DNA of 64,000 nt. It comes from Euryodendron excelsum (Eukaryota > Streptophyta > Magnoliopsida > Ericales > Pentaphylacaceae). Below the pieces are notes generated by a model that had not been told where the DNA came from, ran no database searches, and worked only from the letters and a program-made list of their open reading frames with translations. This document shows positions 12,381-24,243 of this stretch, piece by piece. The stretch covers positions 32,233,501-32,297,500 of the forward strand of contig CM065387.1 of NCBI GenBank assembly GCA_033060915.1. The letters run 5' to 3'. The position numbers and the translations under genes are program-made. Each line of letters begins with the position of its first letter. The stretch's first letter is position 1.

Positions 12381-12560
12381 TGGCCACCGAAGGTGGTAGC
12401 CTAGTGGCAAGTGGATTACTCCTATATGATTTGGTTACAGAAAGTTATAGGTTCAAAGTGTACTAATGCTCCTTTGAGTTTTGTGATCTGGCTAAGCCGC
12501 TTGCTTGTCCACTTGGTTTTTGGTAGTATCTTTGTGACGAATTCGCCTTCTTGGTAGTAA
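12381..12560 (+). mobile_element. Possible tRNA-derived SINE remnant
   Basis: ggtggtagcctagtggcaag resembles a pol III A box, and ataggttcaaagtg about 50 bases later resembles a B box (GGTTCRANNC). No A-rich tail or target duplication is visible, so this is a weak call. Confidence 0.3.
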
Positions 12561-12837
12561 CAATGAGTCAAATCAGACATTTTACAGTGAATGAGAACCT
12601 TTATAGTTACGCTCAGGGAGAGTTGTTACCATCTGGTTGCCCCTTCTTACCATTTTTATGATTGAGGAAAAAAAACTTAGCAAAAAAACAAAGTTAAATG
12701 TGTTAGATTGTCAGCCTTTAGTAAAGGACACTTCAGTAAATTAAGTGGAATAGTAATCTCAATTGGAGTAAGAGTAACAATACAGTATATAATGCTATAT
12801 CAACAAGATTAGTAAGCAAAATCATACGAAAAGAAAA

Positions 12838-12925
12838 GGGTTTTTTTCCAAAATAATTAAATTTAAAAAGGTATTTCCCAAAATAATAAAAATTAAAACC
12901 TTATTTCCAATATAAGGTAAAACGC
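12838..12925. repeat. MULE left terminal inverted repeat
   Basis: Shares blocks such as aaataattaaatttaaaaag, caaaataataaaaat and aaaccttatttccaat with the reverse complement of 31243-31330. It continues inward into a small hairpin of the form aaaacgca...tgcgtttt present at both ends with unrelated loop bases. Confidence 0.9.
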
Positions 12926-13164
12926 AACCCAAAGGTGCGTTTTCTGAGAAAACACAACTTTAGATTGCGTTTTTTGACGGGGTTTAAAAGAAAAAAAAAA
13001 CCTGAGAAAACGTAGCTTGCAATTGCGTTTTTCTCTTCCCACTTTCCTGCACAGACCCCCCCTCTTTCTCTCTCTATTTTTTTTTCTCTCTCTCTCTCTC
13101 TCTCTCTCACTCTCTCTACTCCCCTCTCTCTCCTCTCACTACTACCCTCTCTCTCACTCACTCT

Positions 13165-13725
13165 CTTTTTTCATTCTCACTTTTATAAAAATTATTCATA
13201 AAATTATAATATTTTTTAAAATTTTAAAATTAAAAAATAAAATAAAAACCATGAACAGAGTTAAGTAATAATTAAAATATTTTAATAGCAAAAATTATGA
13301 ACAAAGTTAAGTGATAATTAAATTAATAATTAAAAAAATTTTAATAGCAAAAAATATGAATATAATTAAGTAATAAAAAAAATATAGACAAAGTGTTATA
13401 AAATAACAAAAATTATAATACTATAATACTTTATTTACTGCAAATTACTTTTATAAAATAACTATATATTTAACAATACTTTTGTACTAATCATTATTTT
13501 ACTTATTTTATCCTTGAAATCATTTTTTGCAAATTTTTGCTATTTTATAACACTTTTTATAACATTTTATCACTGATTACTAAAATATTTTAATTATTAC
13601 TTAACTCTGTCCATATTTTTTATTTTTTTTAAATTTAAAATAAAAATAAAAAAATTTTATAAATATTATAGTTTTATGTATAATTTTTATTATAAAATGA
13701 GAATAAGAGAATAGAGAGAGAGAGT
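13165..13725. repeat. Large imperfect inverted repeat inside the MULE left end
   Basis: Arms at about 13165-13300 and 13590-13725 are reverse complements with few differences. Shared words include cattctca, attataatatt and agagttaagtaataattaaa followed by atatttta. CT-rich DNA flanks the left arm and GA-rich DNA the right arm. The spacer is ~290 bp of AT-rich sequence. It may be a nested fold-back element or a subterminal repeat of the MULE. No ORF. Confidence 0.7.
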
Positions 13726-14357
13726 GAGATAGAGAAAAGGAGAAAGAGAGAGATAATTTTGGACAAAACTCAAGTGTGTTTTATGCTTAAAAAATTAAAA
13801 TTGAACAACATTTTATGCGACTCGATTTTACTCGTTTAAAGTATTAATTAGAATGATGTGACAGTAACATTCTCAGACTAAAAAGTCAGACATAGGATAA
13901 AATATACGTTTATATAAGTTATTATTTGGCTAGACTATGAACTTAGTTTACGATTAAAAAGTTACTAAAAGAAAACTAGCTTGACACTGTAAAATTAAAT
14001 TGACGTGACTACTCTCTGGTATAGCCTTGTCATGGGCATATGTTGCAGATGTAGCATTCACGTAAATAGGGTATAAGGGATTGCTCTCTATAAATACCTC
14101 CTATATGGGGGAGGATGTGACACTGTAAAATTAAACATTAATCTTGTTATATGATTTTTTGCTATTGCACATGCCTTAAAATTAAATGTATACGTATGTT
14201 CGGTGAGTTCCCCGTAAAATGATTAGGAAAATTTAAAAGTGATGTCATACAACGTACAATATAAAATACATGCAAATAAATGCGATGCTATATCTCCAAG
14301 GGTAAAACCCCTATAATAGACAATAAGAATAGATAATTCGACCTATAATAGATAATA

Positions 14358-17200
14358 CTAATGAAACGCCCTAAACATTGATCGCCCAAAATGCCCCCCT
14401 ATTAGACATGTTCGAGTCTGTCGAGTTCTCGATCCTCTACGAACCGCCATATCCTGTTGCTCGTCCTGACCACTCGGCCCTCTGTCAACACCCACCTCCG
14501 CCTGCTCATCCTCCACTTCCTCATCCTCATCACTTACTGCTACCAACTTTTCATCATCATGCTAAACATGTGATGGCCCTGGCCCATAAGTCGATGCTGG
14601 GTAGCCACTATGAAAATTATGACTCACATGTGACAGCTCTGGCACATATGTCGATGAAGGGTAACCACAGTGAAAATCATTAGTCATCTGTGACGGCCCT
14701 GGAGCATAACTGGATGAAGAGTAGCCACTGTGAAAATGATGAGTCACCTATAACGGCCCAACCCCATAAGTCAATGCAGGGTAGTAACCAGGAAAATCAT
14801 AACAGTGTTGTCCAAAACTACCCCTACAAATGGATTATGACTATACCCGGGGTCTGTATGAAACATAATTGGAGATACCTGTCGGGTCGGTCGTCGATGT
14901 GATTTCCTGGGAGGATCATGTGTGTCAAAGTATTCCTCAGTAGGAAAGGATGGCCTATATGATGTTGTTCCAGAACTCTGACTGGCATAACTGTATGGGG
15001 TAGGCATCACGTACCCAACACTATATCCACCATGAACGAAATAAGGTATCGAAGAGGTGGATTGGCGTGCAGGGGTGGGATGAGATCGCATGCCATGTGA
15101 AACACTGGCTCCCGGGGAACCAAAAGGCGGGGCATCGCGGGTACGCCATTGGTGCTGTGGGACACGGTCTGTCTCCTCTATGAGGGATAAAGAAGCCATG
15201 GCACGAAGCTGTATCTCACAGATCTCCTTCATTGACTCCATTTTAGGGAAGTTATGTAGAGCGCATATTCCCCTATCATATACGTCCGCCCATGCTTCTG
15301 CCTGAAAAATAATTTAATGAACTTTTATTACGATATCTAAATTTAATTTTGGTATTTTAATATTTAACTGCACATACCATCGCATATATGGTGCCCCCGA
15401 CACCTGAATATCCTCTATCTGTGCGTCTTAGTGGATTTCCAAATGGAAGCGAGTGATAGTCCTATACCAAGTCATATAAGGATCAGTGGAGGACATAGGT
15501 ATATTATGAATCCCGCCGTCAACTATACGGTCCATCCTATGTGACCAGAGTGTTATATACGCTGCATGAAAATCACTCTAATCAACTCCGGGTCTCCCTC
15601 ATCGATCCACTGAATACAGATCCCTCCTAGTGTTTGGATGGTCCAATGTGTCCTGTCTCATCCTGAACTGGCGCATCACTCAATTTGGTAGATATAACTC
15701 CACAACTTCAAAGCACACGAGAAAGACCAATGCCCTCCAAACCTCCATCCCAGCAAAGTAGTAGTACAGCAACGTGTCCATAATGGGCTCGTATGGGGTC
15801 CAATGAAACTGGAAAATATAAAATAGACAATCAATTGTCATGTAAAGAAATCTAACTACAATCAAAACAGACAACATGAGTAACATAACGACAATCAATT
15901 GTACAACCTAAAGGTAACGAATGTAAAATGTATAACAGATATAACTTATATTTTCGGAGCGAAGTCGGTCCAACTGATCCCTATACACAACGAGGATATG
16001 GGTGGAGACGTCTGTCAGGAGGAAATCATCATGCCACCTGCCCCCTAGCGGTCCACTTGGAAACTCGTGTTCCCTAATAATAAGCGGCTGATGCGCAGGT
16101 GTAATTGAAATCGACTTTCGTATAGGCGCTATAATTGGGAATATCTCCCATACCCAAATCTAAATGATTCTTAGTCTCAATATGAAAGGATATGATCGTC
16201 TAAACTAAATAACAACATGAGTAACATAATTTTTTGCATACCTGCAGTAGTGTAAGTGGGCCACTGATCTTAGAAAAGGTGGGACGTGCGTCGCGACATA
16301 ACTCCCTGTACAATGATGCTAAGACTGCACTCCGCCAGCTGAAATCTTCATAAGCATCAAGGTCTGCTATCAAGGGTAAGTACATGGGTCTAAACAACGT
16401 ACCAGCGTGATCTGACATTATGACCTTGCTAAGGAGTCTCAGTATAAATGCCCGAGCATGGCACTGCACTGTGATCTCATCAGCATCATCAGCAAATTCC
16501 TTAAATATTTGACTTAACCACCTAAGCCTCACCAAATTTTTCTTGAAATTTTCAGGCCCGAGTGCAACTCCTAAATGCTGCATAAAAATAGGGACCCATC
16601 CCTGCAGTATCAACGGGCCAGAAAGACCTGCAAAATGTTAGTAAATTGGAGTTCAATTGTTGGATACAACATAATAACGTATACGAGGTCATGAAGTAAC
16701 GCGTGTAATTAAATAAGGTCATGAACTATAATTGTTAATTGTAATTACGAACCTGTAACAGCCCTGCTAGTAATCGGAAGACCGTATAGTATGGAGACAT
16801 CCTGTAGTGTGATTGTCACCTCCCCGACAGGCAAGTGAAAGGTGTGTGTCTCATGTCGCCATCTCTCGACCATGGTTGTGAGCAGAGCATGATCGTGCTG
16901 AATCTTACCGATGCGGTATACACCGTAAAAATCGTCATGGATCAAATAAGGAATAATGTGGGGGTCTACAGCGTTGTCGAATATACCTAAGTCTCCCCAA
17001 TGACAATGCATAGGCTCCTCACACTAGCGATCAAATAAAATGAATGAGTTATAAAATGATAGTAATTAGTAACAAAAACTAAATGTTAACTAATATGTAC
17101 ATTATGTACAAGTTCTACAAAACTTACCCCATGGTCCCACACGACCTGTGATCGATAAATATCCTGTAATGTAAGTACACTACCATCGATGGGCCCACGA
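14358..17200 (-). pseudogene. Plant mobile domain (PMD) gene of the MULE, decayed at its 3' part
   Basis: Exons read on the minus strand give a PMD (the MAIN/MAIL1-type domain found in host nuclear proteins and in MULE and Gypsy elements). Exon ending 17128 has GPIDGSVLTLQDIYRS. Exon ~17026-16753 has HCHWGDLGIFD and VGEVTITLQDVSILYGLPI. Exon ~16629-16241 has LRWLSQIF, CHARAFILRLL and LYRELC. A further exon ~16160-15955 has IWVWEIFPIIAP and WHDDFLLTD. Splice sites are good and these parts are open. The exon beyond (15840-15560) carries three in-frame stops within ~105 bases (15680-15682, 15599-15601, 15578-15580). Downstream are a proline/serine/tyrosine-rich tail, ~20-residue repeats (FHxGYxSSxYxPGPS, 14562-14747) and an acidic end. 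In-element function is unknown; host PMD proteins act in silencing and genome maintenance. Confidence 0.8.
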
Positions 17201-17339
17201 GCTCGTCATTGTGATGCTATAGCGTACGATATTTCTGAAACGTTAGTAAAATACAATACACAAAATCGATGAGCATTTAATGATAGGTTAACATAGATAG
17301 GACAAGTTTACTATACTCACAATCATATATGCAGTGCTT

Positions 17340-17560
17340 TATCAAAAGTATAAGAATGTAACATGCACGAAATAATTATTCACAAAATAATTTGTATTTG
17401 TTATTCACGAAATAATTATTTGTATTTGTTATTCACATAGATGGAACGTTAGTAAATTTGTATTTGTTAACATAGATAGAATGTGAGTAAATTTGTATTT
17501 GTTATTCATGAAATAATTTTTCACGAAATAAGTATAAGAATGTAACATATACGAAATAAT
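17340..17560. repeat. Short AT-rich tandem motif cluster
   Basis: The words cacgaaataattatt, aaatttgtatttgttattca and aagtataagaatgtaaca each occur two or more times. It lies between the PMD and transposase genes, probably in an intron or spacer. Confidence 0.6.
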
Positions 17561-17915
17561 TAGAATTGCAAATTTGCACATTTTGAAGACGTGTATCAAA
17601 TACAAATGGATTACGTACATGTACTATTCCCTAGTGTTCCCCTCCCCTTCCCTTGTTTAGATAACGACGTCTGTTATGACTAGACTCCTTGCGTAAACTA
17701 CACTTGAAAGTTTTTGTTTGCTTCGATTCATTCATTTCGTTAGGAATCCTACTATGTTCTGGACGGTCTTTTCAAGCTACACGTTTGCGATGGGGGTTTG
17801 GGAGGATAGTAGGCCCTTCATAAGGAGGCTAGTAATCCTTCATTAACAATGGCGCAAATAGAGTCACGTACATCGGGGCATACCCTTCTATAATGTAGTA
17901 GTCGTCAAATAAAAA

Positions 17916-20588
17916 TCATGGTTGCTTTCCGGCAGTTGCAACAGTAGCAAGCATATGGGAGCAAGAGAGGTGAAATATAACCCATTTTTCGCATGTACAG
18001 CTAGGCAGAAAAAGCTGCACTGCATGTAAATCACCACCTTTAGTCCCCCTCCTGCCCGTCAGTACAATGATAGACACCGTATCCCTATACAACAACGAAC
18101 AACATTTCATACATATTTGCTGATAGATCTTGAACAATAGTAATTTAATAATGGAGGTATTAACATATATTACCAATTACAAACTGTGACAGTATGACCA
18201 GCTACTTTTTTGCTCCACTTCTAAAATCTTTCACGTACTTTTAACGGGTATGCATGGCCATTCTACATGTCAGCTTGTATCTCACTACATCGTGTAACAA
18301 AACTCTCAACAAGACGGTAGTAAGTTACTTGCACAGATGCAGTAATGAGCAAGTTACGTGCGCCTACTATCGCACTATTGTAGCTCTCAACATTGTTAGT
18401 TGAATTGATCCCCCAATTATTGCTGCCATCGTGAACAAATGTCCACTTAGTAGTATCTTCCCCCATTAGTTCATTATAACAAGATTCATTTATTTGCTTA
18501 ATTCTTTCCATTATAGTGTTAACTTTCACAGTTGACGAGCTGTGCTAGCAGCCCACACCAAGTCATTGATCCTTATCATAATGTAATTCTTGTGGTAGTT
18601 ACTATGAAAATGTCGAAGGCAATACCTGTGAAAACCATGTGGTTAATCATCGCTTGGATGTTCCCATATTCGATTAATGGCATTTAGTAGGCCCCGGTGG
18701 TGGTCCGATAGTATGGTGACATGTTCCCTACAAGGGATAACGACGTGTCTCAATAAGTTGATGAATCACAACCAGTTACATGTGTCCTCACCCTCAACAA
18801 TGGAAAAGGCTAGGGGAAAATTTCTACCCCTGGCAGTGACCCCACAGTGATAAGGATGACACCCTTATATTTTCCATAAAGGTGGGTACCATCAACTGAA
18901 ATAACCGGCAGACAGTGCTTGAAACCATCAATACATGATCCGAATGCCCAAAATACTCGATCAAACACGACCATGTCACGGACATCCTGATTGAAGGTCT
19001 CTAACATTTGGATTAGTCCAAGGTTTCTTGATTGTATTGCCATCAAATATCTTGGAAGCTTTGCGAATGACTGTTTCCAATTACCATACCATCTTTATGG
19101 TTTTTGTTCTTGCCATCCATGCTTTCTTGTATGAGACGGAGTGGTGGTAATGTTGTTTGACATCTTCCATTATAGACGCAATCTTCCAATCAGGGTCTTT
19201 CTGTACAAATATAACATAGTTTAATTACTTTAAAGGAACTTCTTTTATGACAAACTAATCAGTTATTGTGATAGAGTCTGAATCAAAGTTAAATTCACCG
19301 CTACTTGTGCCATAATAACATCTGCAATGAAGTTCGCGTCTAGGTTACGATGACCCATGTTTGGCATTCCGTACAAACAACAATGAGGCCCATTGTATTG
19401 CATAACCTCCCATATCCCATGTCTTTTGGTGGACGCACGAATCATCCAAGGGCAATCGTGTGCACACTTCGCTTTAAATAATTTCGTAGTTGATTCAACA
19501 ATCGAATACTCCTTATTGTTGTGCAAGTGATACACTGTGCATGCATTTTTTACAGCGGCCTTGTCATCGAATAGAATTCCCGTTTCAAAATTGGGATTCT
19601 ACATATCCCATATGGCCCCATGGCAAAAATGATCCCTGCCAATTACAGGTGCATCATATGCCTCTGACAATGTGGTAAAGTAAGGAACCAGGATCTCTTG
19701 TTGTTCTTAAACATCGTCATCGGAATCAATCAACAGAGCGACATCTATATGTTCATCACATTTTTTCGATTGTGTATCCGGAGACCTTACATTCAAATCA
19801 ATTTGTATAGGAATGGATTGGCAGCCCTATTCAACCATATGTTGCACTGGATCCCTCCCTTGGCTATGTCTCATCGAAGACTCTTGTAAAAGACCAGCCG
19901 TGTGTCTGGTAGGCCAATGTTGTGACATACTACTCGACCCAATGCCATAATCAACAAATGAACCTTGGTAACCACTTTGTTGCATGCTTTGCAAATGAAA
20001 CAGGTTACCATATTGGTTAAATTGCTGTGAATATGGCACACTGTGGCCAACAGTGTCTTATTCCAATGTCAATATAGTCGAGAAGTTCCACGTTGTTGAC
20101 GTATCTCCCTCAGTCGATAGCATCCTGTCATACCCCTGAATATCACCCTACATTCGATTCGCTGCAGTGTCCACATCTATTACTACATCCTTTATTTCAA
20201 TGTACAGCTCGGTGCACTCTATCGATAGCTTTTTCTGTGATAGTTATAAGGCAATTTGCAATATTCGATCATCTTTGATCAGAACTTTCTTATGTTTGGT
20301 CGAGCCCCCTTCATTACTAACTGAAAATCTGCATATAATTTTCAGCCTTATATGTTCATCTTTGCCAATCATAGGCATTATCATATCTTCTAGTTCAGAC
20401 ATTTTTAATTGCAATGGTAAACTACAAACTGTTTGGCATTCCATGTTGTACATAATCCCTTCATCACGATCTTTAATTATTTCACCACTCCAATACAACA
20501 TGGCCGTTGTTTCATCCATTCTTGTACCTATTAAACAATAATTAAACAGATTCATAATTATTCCAGCTATTTCATTAGTAATTATCAT
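17916..20588 (-). pseudogene. MuDR-type transposase (mudrA-like) of the MULE, broken
   Basis: In order on the minus strand: an N-terminal PB1-like part beginning MDETTAMLYWSGEIIKD (ATG at 20517-20519); a glutamine/serine-rich linker (19827-20039); the MuDR DNA-binding domain with KCAHDCPWMIRAS (about 19470); the MULE catalytic domain with VDGTHLYGKYKG (~18880, first Asp) and ILSDHHRG (second Asp); a segment STNNVESYNSAIVGARNL; and a SWIM zinc finger CTCEKWVIFHLSCSHMLA (~17960-18010). The enzyme would cut and paste the element in the nucleus. In-frame stops (20244-20246 and another ~100 bases on) and frameshifts (about 18810) break it, so this copy is not functional. It is upstream of the PMD gene on the same strand. 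Confidence 0.9.
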
Positions 20589-20639
20589 GGAATCCTAAAC
20601 ATTATTTATATCGACTGTCTACTATTTATAGTTTTAATA

Positions 20640-22177
20640 TTTCTAATAGTAACTTGATTTTTTTCATTTTATTCATACATTTATTTATTGAAAATTACAA
20701 CATATTCAAAAATAATTAAACAAATTCAAACTACTAACTCGTTTTTTCTTATTTTATCCTCAACTACTAACCATTTTTTCTATTTTATCCTTAAAATTAT
20801 GCATTGAATATTATTTACTACAAATAATTTTTCTATTTTTTGTATGAATAATTTCTGAATTAATTAAACAGATTCAAAATTAAACAATGCCATATCACTG
20901 GTAATTTTTATGGTATCCTACCTACTAATTTTCATGGCATTCGTTATTTTCATGGCACATTGTTACTAATTAATACCATATTTTTTAATTTAATTATTTT
21001 ACTCATGCATATTGAAGTAAATATTTTACTCATACATATTGAACTAAAAATATTTATTAGTTTAGTTTTTTTTTTTTGGCTCCTAAAACCTTTTTTTTAT
21101 TACTAATATTATTTAGTATAATATTTTATTACTAATTAATAACATATTTTTTAATTTAAATATTTTACTCATACATATTGAACTAAATATTTTACTCATA
21201 CATATTGAACTAAACAAATTTATTATTTTAGTTTTTTTCTTGGATCCTATAACCTTTTTTTATTACTAATTTTTTTTAGTATAATATTTTATTACTAATT
21301 AATAACATATGTTTTCATTTAATTATTTTTACTCATAAATATTTAACCAATAAAATTTATTAGTTTAGTTTTTTTTTTTTTTGGATCCTATAGCTCTTTT
21401 TCTTAATTTATTAGTCCAGTTTTGGATCCTATAACCTTTTTTCTTAATTTATAAGTTTTATTTTGGATCCTATAACCTTTTTTCTTAATTTATTGGTTAT
21501 AGTATTTTTTTGGATCCTATAACCATTTTTAGCATATTATAATATTTTCTTACTAATTAATAACATATTTTTTTTTAATATAATTATTTTACTCATACAT
21601 ATTGAACTAAAAAAATTTATTACTTTAGTTGTATTTTGGATCCTATAACCCGAAAATTATTTGAGAACTTCAAAAAGTATTTTATTTCATATAAATTATT
21701 TTTGAGTCAACCAATTTCGTAAAAAATTTATTTCCTTCAATTTATAGTCAAAAAATTATATTTTATAGTAATTTCATAATTATTTTTCTAATAAATATTT
21801 TTTAGTAAATTATAATATTTTATTACTAATTAATAACATATTTTTTAATATAATTATTTTACTCATACATGTTTAATCAAAAAATGTAAAAACTATATCA
21901 AAGTTCAGTGAACTCATGGAGTAACATTAATAACAAATAATCAATGTGGTGCAACACAAGTAATATCTAACTTACTAACATAAATAAATAAATTATTTTA
22001 CCTATATAAATGACCAACTAACCTGTTTTTTGCAGAATAACGGAGACTTTTCTTGAAGTCATACAAGCAACAAATATGGCTACAAATAAAATAATAGAGA
22101 GTCAATAATCTATGAATTATTATTTTATCTGGTAGAGAGAAACGAGACAGAATGAGGAAAAGAGAGAGAAACCAACA
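20640..22177. other. MULE 5' noncoding region with GGATCCTATAACC repeat array
   Basis: Extremely AT-rich. Between about 21070 and 21650 the word ttggatcctataaccttttt recurs about seven times, some copies imperfect, alternating with attactaattaataacatat and actcatacatattgaacta. Beyond 22000 is a purine-rich stretch (gaggaaaagagagagaaacc) just before the (TA)n tract. No coding segment. Confidence 0.75.
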
Positions 22178-22179
22178 AG

Positions 22180-22202
22180 ATATATATATATATATATATA
22201 TA
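22180..22202. repeat. (TA)n microsatellite, left flank of viral block
   Basis: About 11 TA dinucleotides between the purine-rich MULE sequence and the first caulimovirid fragment. Confidence 0.95.
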
Positions 22203-22233
22203 TGTTATTAATGTTACTACCTGTTATTTTCTT

Positions 22234-22452
22234 GTGTGTTTAGAAATATGTTTAGGTAAACCAACTAGTTTACTGGTTTCCCCCTTCACGACACAAACTA
22301 TAGGTGACCAATTAACTCGTGTAGAGAACTTTATCAACAAAGATCAAGTCACTACACTCACCACTACTGAAACCCCTTTATTTACACCACATGAAATCCC
22401 TTCACATCTTCAAAATGAATTAAGTGACCAAGATTTTCTTCTCAAATTGATC
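22234..22452 (+). pseudogene. Caulimovirid ORF1 fragment (linker upstream of capsid)
   Basis: The part from about 22291 (TIGDQLTRVENFINKDQV onward) matches, on the opposite strand, the sequence at about 24880-24990 within the larger ORF1 fragment. It ends where the sequence switches to antisense leader at about 22453. The first ~60 bases are not placed. Truncated at both ends. Confidence 0.75.
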
Positions 22453-22469
22453 ACAATTACAAAGAACCT

Positions 22470-22482
22470 GGCTCTGATACCA
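22470..22482 (-). promoter_or_regulatory. Caulimovirid tRNA-Met primer-binding site
   Basis: The minus strand reads TGGTATCAGAGCC, complementary to the 3' end of initiator tRNA-Met, which primes caulimovirid minus-strand DNA synthesis and marks position 1 of the viral map. Here the leader (ttatttA before it) and downstream bases are continuous. Confidence 0.9.
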
Positions 22483-23065
22483 TAAATAACCCAGGTAGTA
22501 AGCCTCAATGATTTATAGGCACGCCCAGAGGGTCAACCAGACGTTGTTTGCGGTTTATAACAAATAATAAATGATGAAAGCAATTAAAACCAGCCAATAA
22601 GGCGGTATAAGCATAGAATAAAAGTAAATAATGAACACGCAAATAATTATTAATACTAAAGAAGGAAACATTGAAATTGAAAGATTACAGAAAAATAAAC
22701 ATAGTTTGAAGATTACTAGGTAAGGTAATCTGATCTTGTACTTTACAATTTAAACTTACAATACAATTCTTAGAGAGAGAGAGAGTTTTGTTTCTTCGAA
22801 TTTGGCCTGCCTCAACACATTGAGGATCAGGGTTTAAATAGACAAAATTTATAACCGGAACTGTTTGGAACAGTAACTGTCAGTGGAACTATTTGGACTG
22901 GTTGAACTGTTACTGTTGAACCTTTGACTGTTGACTGTCACTGTTTGGCTGTCGGTTGTTTTGTCGCTTTGTGAATAGTAAAAAAGTCAATTTTACTGTA
23001 GCAAAGTTGACTTTGTTGTAGCAGAGTTTACTGTCGGTTGAATGTTGATTGGTAGTTGGATTGAT
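22483..23065 (-). promoter_or_regulatory. Viral intergenic promoter and leader, copy 1
   Basis: On the minus strand: W-box-rich DNA, repeated motifs of the form gttccaaacagttccg, a TATA-like tatttaaa (22833-22840), then a (CT)n tract, a ~400-base leader and the primer site. Closely matches copies 2 and 3. Confidence 0.85.
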
Positions 23066-23535
23066 TCAAAGAGGCCATCGTTTGGGGTCAGCCTGTTGAC
23101 TCTTTGAACGTGTCTGGACAGGAGTGAAAATGCCATAGCAATCGTCTTCATTGTCTTTATCAAGGTCTTTAACAGAAGCTTGGGAATCATGGTCTGGATT
23201 GGAAAGAGAAGCCGCCTCATCATCATCACTATCAAAGAGGGATGATAAGGTTTTAAGTAAGTGTTGACGAAGCTCCTTCTTGGATTTGGCTGCAGCTAAT
23301 TGAGGAATTAATTGGCTACGATTGAGGAGAAATTGGGGATCAAATGCCATAGCAATGGCTAGGTATTGTTTGAAGAATTTGTGGACTGCTTGAGAGATGA
23401 CGGTTTGGGTAGCTGGCCAATTATCCCACCATTTGACCTGAAAGCTTCGGGCAAGATAGGAAAAGGAATTTTGAGAAATGATGGTATAGTTCTAAACACA
23501 AATTTATGGGATGAAAAATTGAATCATAAAAGGTA
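23066..23535 (-). pseudogene. Caulimovirid ORF2, 3' fragment
   Basis: Encodes the same C-terminal end as the plus-strand ORF2 at 29075-29359: FLLNRSQLIPQLAAAKSKKE, an acidic stretch FDSDDDEAA and CYGIFTPVQTRSKS, ending at a matching stop. Homology continues back to about 23535 (against 28895 on the other copy), where a reverse-transcriptase fragment in the opposite strand begins. Function of this caulimovirid ORF is unknown. Confidence 0.8.
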
Positions 23536-23640
23536 AAATGCAAAATTCAGGATTTACTTGATAAAAAATTAATTCGTCCTAGTAGATCTCCATGGAGTTG
23601 TGCTGCCTTTTATGTTTATAAAAATGCTGAAATAGTCAAC
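23536..23640 (+). pseudogene. Reverse-transcriptase N-terminal fragment (caulimovirid)
   Basis: Reads a segment including SPWSCAAFYVYKNAE, nearly identical to 26790-26870 at the start of the longer RT fragment. It then passes directly into the intergenic promoter copy 2. Confidence 0.8.
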
Positions 23641-24243
23641 TTTGCTATAACAAAGTCAATTTTGTTATAGTAAAATTGACTTTTTTACTATTCACAAAGC
23701 GACAAAACAACTGTCGGTGCCAACAGCCAAATAGTAACAGTCAACAGTCAAAGGTTCAACAGTAATAGTTCAACCAGTCCAAATAGTTCCACCAACAGTT
23801 ACTGTTCTAAACAGTTTCGGTTTTCATTTTATTGTTCCAAATAGTTCCGGTTACAAATTTTGTCTATTTAAACCCTAATCCTCAATGTGTTGAGCCAAGC
23901 CAAATTCGAAGAAACAAAACTCTCTCTCTCTCTCTCTAAGAATTCTGTTGTAAGTTCAAATTGTAAAGTACAAGATCAGATTACCTTGCCTGGTAATCTT
24001 CAAACTATGTTTATTTTTCTGTAATCTTTCAATTATCAAATTCCAATTTCAATGTTTCCATCTTTAGTATTAATAATTATTTGCCTGTTCATTATTTACT
24101 TTTATTCTATGCTTATACCGCCTTATTGGCTGGTTTTAATTGCTTTCATAATTTATTATTTGTTATAAGCCGCAAACAATGTCTGGTTGACCCTTTGGGC
24201 GTGCCTATAAATTGTTGAGACTTACTACCTAAGTTATTTATGG
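23641..24243 (+). promoter_or_regulatory. Viral intergenic promoter and leader, copy 2
   Basis: TATA-like tatttaaa at 23865-23872, then (CT)n at about 23920-23937 and the leader. The copy stops at ttatttatgg (24234-24243), the first bases of the primer site, where sequence jumps to minus-strand ORF1. Confidence 0.85.

Noticed and set aside
12901..13268. Open frames with Ser-Leu and Arg-Glu runs
   Set aside because: Produced by (CT)n in the MULE left end; no protein signal.
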